From assembly GCA_041655035.1 (NCBI GenBank), contig JBAZCN010000094.1, positions 1-12,962 on the forward strand: a stretch of 12,962 nucleotides of DNA, read 5' to 3'. The notes beneath the pieces were generated by a model. That model was given only the letters and a program-made list of their open reading frames with translations. It was not told where the DNA came from and did not search any database. This DNA is from NAT127 sp041655035. Its GTDB lineage: Bacteria > Pseudomonadota > Gammaproteobacteria > Pseudomonadales > Porticoccaceae. Position numbers and translations under genes: made by a program. Shown piece by piece: positions 6,848 to 12,962 of this stretch; within the stretch, counting starts at the first letter, position 1, and the number at the start of each line of letters is the position of its first letter.

Positions 6848-8707
6848 ATGACCCGCCTGGCTACCCTCCTGCTCGGCCTGTGCCTGGCCTTCGCCGCCAC
6901 CGCCGAGATGCGCACACTGCTGCAATTGGTCGACTATGTCGGCGTCGACTACCCGGAAGCGGTCGCCGATGGCGAAGTGATCAACGCCGCCGAGTACGCC
7001 GAGATGGTGGAGTTTGCCGGCCGCATCGGCAGTGAACTCACCGGCCTCGGCCTTGACGACGATGAGCTGGCCGCGCTGGTCGAGCAGCTCCAGGCGGCGA
7101 TTGCCGCCAAGGCCGAAGCCGCCGATATCGCCGCGCTCACCCAGAACCTGCGCGAACAGCTGATGGCCGGCGCCGATCTGGAGCTGGTGCCGATCCAGGC
7201 GCCCGATCTCGGCAATGCCGCTGCGCTCTACCAGACGCACTGCGCCCTCTGCCATGGCGTTGAGGGACGCGGCGACGGGCCGGGCGCTGCCGGCGTGGAA
7301 CCGGCGCCCACCGATTTCCGCGACGTCGGCCGCGCCCGGGAGCGCAGCCTGTTCGGCCTGTTCAACACCATTACGCTGGGCGTGGAAGGCACCGCCATGC
7401 CGCCCTTCCCGCAACTCAGCGATGCCGAGCGCTGGGCGCTTGCGTTCCACACCGGCGGCATGGCGGACACCGGACAGGCGCCGGACAGCCCTGCGGGCGG
7501 CGACACCGGCTTGTTGGAGCGGGTGGTGCTGAAGACACCGGCCGAGTGGGCCTCGGAGCGCGACAACGGCGCCGCGGCGGCATTCTGGTATCGCCACCAT
7601 CCCCAGCAGTTGTTCGCCGGCGCGCCGGACCCGCTGATCATCGCCCGCCGCCTGCTCGCCGACAGTCGCGCCAGCTACCGCGCAGGCGAGCTGGCAACCG
7701 CGCGGCAAGCCGCCATCACCGCCTATCTCGAAGGTTTCGAACTGGCCGAGGCGCCATTGCGGAACGTCGCTCCGGCGCTGGTGCGCGAGACCGAGACGGC
7801 GATGCTGGCCTACCGGCAGGCGGTGGCTCGTCCGGACAATGCCGCGGAGGTGGATGCGCGTTTCGAGACCGCCGACGCGCTGTTGCGGGAGGCGCGGCAG
7901 GCGCTGGGCGGCACCGAGCTGTCGCCCGCTCTCGCCTTCCTGTCGTCGCTGATCATTTTGCTGCGCGAAGGGCTGGAGGCCATCCTGGTGCTGGCCGCCC
8001 TGATCGCCTTTCTGGTGCAGAGCGGGCGGCGCGACGCTCTGCGCTATGTCCACGCCGGCTGGGTCACGGCACTCGTGGCCGGCGCCGCCACCTGGGCGGT
8101 ATCCAACTACGTCATCACCATCAGCGGCGCCACCCGCGAGGTCACCGAAGGCTTCACCGCTCTGGTGGCTGCAGCCGTGCTGTTCTACGTCGGCTTCTGG
8201 ATGCACGGCAACGCCAATGCCAAGCGCTGGAGCGCCTACCTGCAGAGCAAGGTACAGCGCGCCCTCGACCAGCGCACGCTGTGGACGCTGGGGCTGCTGT
8301 CGTTCCTGGCGGTGTATCGCGAAATCTTCGAGACGGTGCTGTTCTACCAGGCGCTGTGGACGCAGGTGGGCGAAGGCGCCCGCCACGCGGTGTTCGGCGG
8401 CGCCGCAGTGGCGATGGTGGCGTTGCTGCTGGTGGCTTGGCTGTTGACCCGGTTTGGCATGCGGCTGCCGCTGCGCCAGTTCTTCCTCGTCGGTTCCTGG
8501 GTGATGGTGGCGCTCGCGCTCGTTTTCGTCGGCAAGGGCGTCGCCGCGCTGCAGGAGGCCGGCCGCCTGCCGATCACCGCCATCGACGGCCCCACCATCG
8601 ACTGGCTGGGCATTTATCCCACCGCCGAGAGCCTGGGCCTGCAGGTCGCACTGCTCGTCATGGGTGGCCTGCTGGTGTGGCACAACCGCCGTTCCGGCAA
8701 GGCGTAG
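6848..8707 (+). CDS. Cytochrome c/FTR1 family iron permease
   Basis: An inner-membrane iron importer in which an exported cytochrome c domain, presumably a ferrous-iron oxidase or electron acceptor, is fused to an FTR1/EfeU-type permease. Residues 1-19 form a signal peptide (LATLLLGLCLAFAATA). HCALCHG at 131-137 is the CxxCH haem c site and M184 in GTAMPPF the probable axial ligand. An alpha-helical periplasmic segment spans about 225-355. The permease then has about seven hydrophobic segments, near 360-388, 403-424, 432-452, 476-500, 514-534, 545-565 and 593-611. The two iron-binding motifs are REGLE at 373-377 and REIFE at 491-495. Family knowledge: FTR1 proteins carry R-E-x-x-E pairs that move ferric iron. 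It appears monocistronic, with the repeat array upstream and a 293-bp gap downstream. All key residues are present and the protein looks intact. Confidence 0.93.
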   Translation: MTRLATLLLGLCLAFAATAEMRTLLQLVDYVGVDYPEAVADGEVINAAEYAEMVEFAGRIGSELTGLGLDDDELAALVEQLQAAIAAKAEAADIAALTQNLREQLMAGADLELVPIQAPDLGNAAALYQTHCALCHGVEGRGDGPGAAGVEPAPTDFRDVGRARERSLFGLFNTITLGVEGTAMPPFPQLSDAERWALAFHTGGMADTGQAPDSPAGGDTGLLERVVLKTPAEWASERDNGAAAAFWYRHHPQQLFAGAPDPLIIARRLLADSRASYRAGELATARQAAITAYLEGFELAEAPLRNVAPALVRETETAMLAYRQAVARPDNAAEVDARFETADALLREARQALGGTELSPALAFLSSLIILLREGLEAILVLAALIAFLVQSGRRDALRYVHAGWVTALVAGAATWAVSNYVITISGATREVTEGFTALVAAAVLFYVGFWMHGNANAKRWSAYLQSKVQRALDQRTLWTLGLLSFLAVYREIFETVLFYQALWTQVGEGARHAVFGGAAVAMVALLLVAWLLTRFGMRLPLRQFFLVGSWVMVALALVFVGKGVAALQEAGRLPITAIDGPTIDWLGIYPTAESLGLQVALLVMGGLLVWHNRRSGKA

Positions 8708-8917
8708 GGGCCCACTGGCGCAGCCGCGCCCGCCTCGTCTCAACCCCCTCTCCCGCTCGCCGGCATGCCTTCTGGCTGGTCTCTCAGGAGGCACCGGGGA
8801 AAGTCGCCGTCCGACGCAACGGGTTGCCGGAAAGGTGCGGCGGTGGACCGATAAATTCCTCTGGACCGGAAAAGTCAACGTTGATAATCTTGCTCGCGGC
8901 GGCGCCCCTTCGCCCTT

Positions 8918-8948
8918 GGCTGATTTGTTCGGCGATGACAAATCAGCC
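8918..8948. promoter_or_regulatory. Perfect 11-bp inverted repeat between the permease and Fic genes
   Basis: GGCTGATTTGT (8918-8928) and ACAAATCAGCC (8938-8948) are exact reverse complements around a 9-nt loop, TCGGCGATG. The repeat starts about 210 bp after the permease stop and ends 52 bp before the Fic start. No clean T-run follows on either strand, so it is not a textbook rho-independent terminator. The arm centres are 20 bp apart, near two helical turns, so an operator for the downstream pair is equally possible. The rest of 8708-9000 shows nothing I can support. Confidence 0.5.
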
Positions 8949-9000
8949 GGTGTGCAGTTGTTTCCCTGACTCTTAAGCACCGGATTAGATCAACAACAAA

Positions 9001-10464
9001 ATGCCTAACGCTTCCTCTCGTGCCGACCAGGAATGGTTGCTCCTGATGCAAACCGGGCAGAATGCCTATGCCTCGACCCAGATTGGCGAGGCGGAGTTGG
9101 CCTTTGCCAGGGCTGTCCGCGCCAAGCCCGAGAGGATGGAAGGGTGGGTCAATCTGGGCGTGGCGCAGCTGGCGCTCGGCAATCCGCAGAAAGCCGCAGC
9201 CGCGCTCGAACAGGCCAAGCGCCTTTCTCCCGGCACCGAGGCCGTTCATCTCATGCTGGCAAATGCCTACGCCGACTCAGGCGATTCGGCCAGGGCGATA
9301 CTCTCGTGTCGCGACGGATTGGCCATCCGTGCGACAGCAAATCTGTGGAACAGGCTGGGTACGCTGCAACGCATTCAATGGCTGTTCGACGATGCCAGCT
9401 CATCCTTTCTCAACGCCCTGCAATGTGACCCCGAGCATCAATACGCTCGCGTAAACCTTGCAACCCTCCGCATTTTGCAAGGTCGGCATGAGGAGGCGCG
9501 AAAGTCGCTCGCGGAAATACTCGATTCAAACATAGCCGCCGATACCCGGGCCGAGGCTGAGCGTTCTTACCGGTTGCTCGCGGATTTCAACCGCATGGGG
9601 GTTTCACTGACCACCGCGTTCGCCGAGGCGCGTTTTGACGATGCCATTGCCATTCTCGACACCCCGAGCTCAAGCCCCCTCCAGGAGGACAGCGCCCTCA
9701 TTCCGTTCCTCGAGGCATTGTGCTCGGCGGCACAACGCCCGCCCATGCTCCCACCCGTACCGTCACGCCTGGCGGACGACTGGCCTGTTATCGAAGCGCA
9801 CTTTTCCTTGCACAAAGGCGAGACTGTCGCTCAATACCTGAGCGACGAAGCGTCGCGCCGATCCACGCCGACAGCGCCGGGCGCGGCGGAAGTTTTCCAG
9901 TACGCCAAAGCGGTTGCCGTGCGGCGCTCCGGCGCCCTGCATACTCTTTTCAACCGCCATCCCGAGGCGGCGTTTCGGTATTCCCACTGGATGATTCTGA
10001 ATGGTGTCGACGACCGGAAGTATTGTCCCGGCCACTTCAAGCTACAACCAAACCTTGTCAGGGCCAACCCGCTGGTATCCCGGACACCCCCGGAATGTGT
10101 ACCGGGAACCATCAGGCGCTTCTATCAGCGCGTGCTGCCCCCAGTCAGTGACGCCGAGACTCGCGCGGCGATCGTCTACCTGATGATCGTCAGAACCCAC
10201 AGCTATATTGACGGCAATGGCCGGGTAGCCCGGTATTTGCTCAACTACGAACTGGAACGGGGCAACCAGGCGCCAATCCTGATACCGGACTCGATGCGCT
10301 CCGACTGGACCACGGCGCTCAGAAGAGTTTATCGAGAACAGGAACCAGGGCCCATGGTCGATGCAATCCGCCAGGCGCGCGAGTTCACCGCGCAATTCCT
10401 CAATGAGCTCGACGCCGTTCGCGGCAACGATCACCTCCAACAACACACCCGGACCTTTCCATGA
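9001..10464 (+). CDS. TPR-repeat Fic domain protein (probable AMP/NMP transferase)
   Basis: A cytoplasmic protein with N-terminal TPR repeats, about 13-180 (for example WVNLGVAQLALGNPQKAAAA at 49-68 and LWNRLG at 115-120), and a C-terminal Fic domain, about 300-470. The catalytic loop is HSYIDGNGR at 400-408, matching HxFx(D/E)GN(G/K)R with tyrosine in place of phenylalanine. H400, D404, G405, N406 and R408 are retained. GHFKLQP at 344-350 fits the beta-hairpin flap that positions targets. Fic enzymes usually move AMP, sometimes another phosphate-containing group, to a hydroxyl on a protein. The TPRs probably select the target. I find no clear inhibitory (S/T)xxxE(G/N) motif, so autoinhibition is doubtful. 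No good Shine-Dalgarno precedes ATG 9001. The stop overlaps the next ATG by four bases. Lower G+C than neighbours (66 of 120 bases at 9421-9540) suggests transfer. Confidence 0.85.
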   Translation: MPNASSRADQEWLLLMQTGQNAYASTQIGEAELAFARAVRAKPERMEGWVNLGVAQLALGNPQKAAAALEQAKRLSPGTEAVHLMLANAYADSGDSARAILSCRDGLAIRATANLWNRLGTLQRIQWLFDDASSSFLNALQCDPEHQYARVNLATLRILQGRHEEARKSLAEILDSNIAADTRAEAERSYRLLADFNRMGVSLTTAFAEARFDDAIAILDTPSSSPLQEDSALIPFLEALCSAAQRPPMLPPVPSRLADDWPVIEAHFSLHKGETVAQYLSDEASRRSTPTAPGAAEVFQYAKAVAVRRSGALHTLFNRHPEAAFRYSHWMILNGVDDRKYCPGHFKLQPNLVRANPLVSRTPPECVPGTIRRFYQRVLPPVSDAETRAAIVYLMIVRTHSYIDGNGRVARYLLNYELERGNQAPILIPDSMRSDWTTALRRVYREQEPGPMVDAIRQAREFTAQFLNELDAVRGNDHLQQHTRTFP

Positions 10465-11498
10465 ATCATTCGCCATCTTCGTATGACATGCTGTTGGTGG
10501 GCTCCCGCGCCCTGTCCGAAGAAGGCTTCAAACCGCGGTCCCATGACAGCGACTGGGATATATGGATCACCGAAAGGTACGTGCGAGAAAACCTGCTCGC
10601 ATATATTGATTTTTCGACGGGTGACTCGGGTGACCAACGCGCGATGCTGGAAACCCCGGAAAGAAGGTATTCCCTGCGGGTAATACCGGAGGGTGACGTT
10701 CGCGAGCTGTTCATGCGCGCTTCGCACACCCGCCCTCTGCTCGGCAACGATCGAGGCTGGCCGGTCCGGATAGCATCGCCCGCCGGCACCCGCCTCCTCA
10801 AAAGAGCCCTTGCCTACCAGCCGGTGAAGTGGCACAAAAACATCGAAGACTATCACCGCGTCGCGGCGCTGACGGCAAACATGGCGGCAACCGCCGAAGA
10901 GGAGCATGCCTATCAATCCTTGCGGGCCGAAATGATCGCCAAACTGGATTCCAAGCTGAATGGCTGGACGATGCGTGTGAAAAACCAGGACTTCTTTGCG
11001 GATTTCAAGTATCCGTGGCTAAGGGCATACGAACACGACGATCTGCATCGGGCAACCTGCTATGGCGGCCGGCCTCTCTATACCGAACTCAAGGATGACC
11101 CGTCCCTGGCCTACATCCCGCAGGCGGCCTTTGAACAGCTTTGTCACGCCGACAAAATCAGGCTCGTGCGCGAGGAAGCTTATGCCCTGGCGCTGGAGAG
11201 GGTTCTTATTCCGGCCATGGACCTGGGCATCGCCCACAGCGCGGAGAGCGCTTTTCTCCACGCATTGCGCCGCATCAGCACCACCCTGGCGCGAGGCTGG
11301 TTCAGGGAATTTGCCATCGATCACTATGACGAAATCAAAAATTACGACAAAAACTTCGTCGATGACTATCACAGGCATTGTGAAAGCGGGCAGCTCGTCA
11401 AAAAACCGCAGACGCTCGCTCGCCATGAACGCCGGAAGCTGCTGGCTCTGTACTGGAAGCGGCTATGCGAAAATGACAGCCTCGCGGGCTTGACCTAG
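10461..11498 (+). CDS. Nucleotidyltransferase-fold protein, phage-like, coupled to Fic gene
   Basis: Residues 11-36 fit the pol-beta nucleotidyltransferase signature: LLVGSRALSEEG gives the hG[GS] turn and SHDSDWDIWI at 27-36 supplies the acidic pair (D31/D33 or D29/D31). The third acid cannot be assigned; E77 or D79 are candidates. KWHKNIEDYHRVAAL at 123-137 follows, and the C-terminal half is helical with ALERVLIPAMDLG at 243-255 and ARGWFREFAIDHYDE at 277-291. From memory, not a search, similar GWFREFA-type C-termini occur in uncharacterised phage nucleotidyltransferase-like proteins. The ATG overlaps the Fic stop and has no Shine-Dalgarno of its own, so translation is probably coupled. 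G+C is low (64 of 120 bases at 10561-10680). It may be a partner, modifier or antitoxin of the Fic protein, but that is inference from context. Confidence 0.7.
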   Translation: MNHSPSSYDMLLVGSRALSEEGFKPRSHDSDWDIWITERYVRENLLAYIDFSTGDSGDQRAMLETPERRYSLRVIPEGDVRELFMRASHTRPLLGNDRGWPVRIASPAGTRLLKRALAYQPVKWHKNIEDYHRVAALTANMAATAEEEHAYQSLRAEMIAKLDSKLNGWTMRVKNQDFFADFKYPWLRAYEHDDLHRATCYGGRPLYTELKDDPSLAYIPQAAFEQLCHADKIRLVREEAYALALERVLIPAMDLGIAHSAESAFLHALRRISTTLARGWFREFAIDHYDEIKNYDKNFVDDYHRHCESGQLVKKPQTLARHERRKLLALYWKRLCENDSLAGLT

Positions 11499-11504
11499 AA
11501 CAGA

Positions 11505-11525
11505 CGGCAGTTTTCCAGACTGTCG
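11505..11525. other. Small hairpin between convergent genes
   Basis: CGGCAGT at 11505-11511 can pair with ACTGTCG at 11519-11525 (seven pairs, one G.T) around TTTCCAG, followed by six A at 11526-11531. It lies in the 46-bp gap between the convergent genes. The A-run follows on the + strand, so a T-run lies on the 5' side of the hairpin for the - strand transcript. Neither direction has the stem-then-T order of a normal terminator. Shown because termination is expected here, not because it is convincing. Confidence 0.2.
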
Positions 11526-11544
11526 AAAAAAATCGTGCGCCAGC

Positions 11545-12657
11545 TCATATCCCGCCACCGACCCGGTCGATGCCGCCTATCGCTTCACGAATCTGCCCGG
11601 CGTAGCGGTCGCCGTTGAAGAGCCCGGCTTTTTCCCGCGCCGCCGTCGATAGCGCGACGCATACCTGCGGGCTGTCGGCAAGCCACAACACCCGGTCGCG
11701 CAGCTGTTTGCCCTCGCGCGAGTCGATCCAATAACCTTCGATACCCGGCGTCACCAGTTCGGTGGGGCCGCCCTCGGGGGGGACGATGACCGGTATGCCG
11801 TAGGTCATCGCTTCGAGAATGGTCATGCCGAACGTCTCGACGATCTGGTCGATACGGGACAGGTTAACCACCAGCGAGGCATTCTGGTAAAACGGCGAGG
11901 TATCGTTGGTACCGGCGTGAACCCGGACATTGGCCGGCAACTCACGCCGGGCGAAATAGTGGGCAATACCCGCCCTGTCGTCATTGACCAGCAGATCGAA
12001 GTGAATATCGGGCCGGTCGGCCAGCGTCCGCGCCAGGCCGAGCAGTTCCGGCACGCCCTTGTAGTCCCGCAGGGTGGCAATCATCAGGACGTTGAAGCGG
12101 CCGTTGTGGCGATGCCGGTAACAATGGGCCAGCGCCCGGGTGACAAAGCCGCCGTCCAGGGCGTTGGCGATCGTCCGCGCCGGCACCCCAGGGATCGGCA
12201 GCCCGCGCCGGTGGGTGTCGGATACGTAAATATTCAGTGTCGAGGTCCACCTGACCATGGCGGTGAGCAGCCGCAGCATCGGCCCCGACCGCACCGAGCT
12301 TTCATGGAGGTGGTAGATGACCGGCCTGCCGGTGAGCTTGCCGTAAAGCGCCGCGCCAAAAGGCAGTAGTGTATTGACGTAGATGACAGCGCGAGGCGGT
12401 ATCCGGCGATCGAGCAGCAGCCGGGCAAACAGGCAGGACTGGCTGAACAGAAACACCAGGCCGCGCATGGAGCGAAAACGGCTGCTCCGGAACCAGTATT
12501 CGACGCGGGGCACCTCGATCTCGGACAGCAGGCCCTCGCCCTCGCTGCCGATATACAGCAGGCGCTCTTCATCCAGGCTGCCCAGCGCGGCGATGGCGGA
12601 GCACAGCACCCGGGTACTGCCGGAGCGGTCATTGTAGAGGTGCGCGAAAACGATCAA
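11545..12657 (-). CDS. GT4 family glycosyltransferase
   Basis: A retaining GT-B glycosyltransferase, cytoplasmic or membrane-associated, probably acting on a surface glycan. The N-terminus FAHLYNDRSGSTRVL at 4-18 matches the glycine-rich opening of GT4 enzymes, with YVNTLLPFGAALYGK at 93-107 and IYHLHESSVRSG at 114-125 in the N-lobe. LMIATLRDYKG at 191-201 opens the donor-binding C-lobe. ETFGMTILEAMTYGIPVIVP at 274-293 carries the E-x7-E pair E274/E282, followed by GGPTELV at 296-302. The start is TTG at 12657, because an in-frame stop (TGA at 12672-12670) lies just upstream, and GGGA at 12668-12665 gives a plausible ribosome site with a 7-base gap. It is convergent with the Fic/nucleotidyltransferase unit and separated from the left glycan operon by about 5 kb, so it need not belong to that pathway. 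Confidence 0.88.
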   Translation of the reverse strand: MIVFAHLYNDRSGSTRVLCSAIAALGSLDEERLLYIGSEGEGLLSEIEVPRVEYWFRSSRFRSMRGLVFLFSQSCLFARLLLDRRIPPRAVIYVNTLLPFGAALYGKLTGRPVIYHLHESSVRSGPMLRLLTAMVRWTSTLNIYVSDTHRRGLPIPGVPARTIANALDGGFVTRALAHCYRHRHNGRFNVLMIATLRDYKGVPELLGLARTLADRPDIHFDLLVNDDRAGIAHYFARRELPANVRVHAGTNDTSPFYQNASLVVNLSRIDQIVETFGMTILEAMTYGIPVIVPPEGGPTELVTPGIEGYWIDSREGKQLRDRVLWLADSPQVCVALSTAAREKAGLFNGDRYAGQIREAIGGIDRVGGGI

Positions 12658-12765
12658 TCCGTCATCCCGTCATGGGCGCCGCGGTGCGGTGCCGGCCTGA
12701 GAGTCGGTATCCTACCCGGGCAACCCGAGTGAGTAAACAGTGGGTCCCCGTTGGCTCGAGACCTC

Positions 12766-12962
12766 ATAGGTGCGTTGAAGAATGAAGCGCACCGGGGAAG
12801 ACACCAGGCACCGCCGGTGCGCCTCCTGTCGTCGGCACACCCTATGATCGGGCCAATACTTGCCACCGGGGCATGCCCATCGTTGTCGTGAGGCCCATAG
12901 GGTGCGCTGAAGAATGAAGCGCACCGGGGAAGACACCAGGCACCGCCGGTGCGCCTCCTGTC
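12766..12962. repeat. Second palindromic repeat array (period 131 bp), cut by the window end
   Basis: One full palindrome lies at 12766-12845 and a second starts at 12897 and is truncated at the edge. Both open with ATAGG(G)TGCG and carry GAAGCGCACCG then CGGTGCGCCTC; the full copy ends in CACCCTAT. These parts match the array at 6309-6749, so both belong to one element family. The loop and the 51-bp spacer are unrelated to the left array, and the middle of the stem has diverged. Apart from one missing G and one C/T difference near the start, the two copies here are the same, which points to recent local duplication. Between the GT4 start and this array (12658-12765) I see no gene. Confidence 0.8.

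Noticed and set aside
8875..8895. Fur-like site around TTGATAATC
   Set aside because: Only a short half-site is present and it lies after, not before, the permease gene.
7546..8976. 476-codon + strand frame inside the permease region
   Set aside because: Its product is arginine-rich without motifs, and it lies in another frame of the permease gene.
6632..8980. 782-codon open frame on the - strand opposite the permease gene
   Set aside because: It is antisense to a gene with clear haem, REGLE and membrane motifs, its translation is low-complexity and rich in Q, G, H and R, and it runs into the repeat array. It is a high-GC shadow.
11505..11531. Bidirectional terminator between the convergent genes
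   Set aside because: The hairpin is short and the homopolymer run is on the wrong side for both strands, so it is listed only as a low-confidence hairpin.
12654..12936. Small - strand frames with repeated SSPVRFILQRT
   Set aside because: The repetition comes from the palindrome array; no ribosome site or family match supports them.

Overview
The window is high-GC bacterial DNA, about two-thirds G+C by eye over most of its length. It suggests a proteobacterium, most likely a gammaproteobacterium. This rests on the composition, the cell-surface glycan genes, a cytochrome c/FTR1 iron permease and the style of the palindromic intergenic repeats. I see no rRNA, tRNA, CRISPR array, transposase or integrase.

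Left part (1-6254, + strand): a tightly packed glycan-assembly operon. A 5'-truncated protein with a class I methyltransferase domain is followed by a GT2 glycosyltransferase with a coiled-coil tail. Next come a GT-A (GT8-like) glycosyltransferase, joined by an ATGA overlap, and a 755-residue protein in which a GT2-like domain without a visible DxD is fused to a GT4-type domain. Together these look like part of a pathway building a surface polysaccharide or modifying a surface protein. Neither lipid carrier nor export genes are in view.

Middle (6255-8707): a 0.44-kb tandem array of roughly 81-bp imperfect palindromes repeating about every 120 bp. It is followed by a single gene for a fused cytochrome c/FTR1 iron permease with signal peptide, CxxCH haem site, and REGLE and REIFE iron-transport motifs.

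Right part (8708-12962): a 293-bp spacer with a perfect 11-bp inverted repeat leads into a two-gene unit. Its genes encode a TPR-Fic protein and a nucleotidyltransferase-fold protein with phage-like C-terminal features, again joined by an ATGA overlap. This unit is clearly poorer in G+C (about 53-55% in two samples) than its flanks and is the best candidate for transferred, little-described biology. A convergent GT4 glycosyltransferase lies on the - strand. The window ends in a second array of the same palindrome family, with a different spacer and a 131-bp period. The permease, the Fic/nucleotidyltransferase pair and the lone GT4 therefore lie between two arrays of related repeats.
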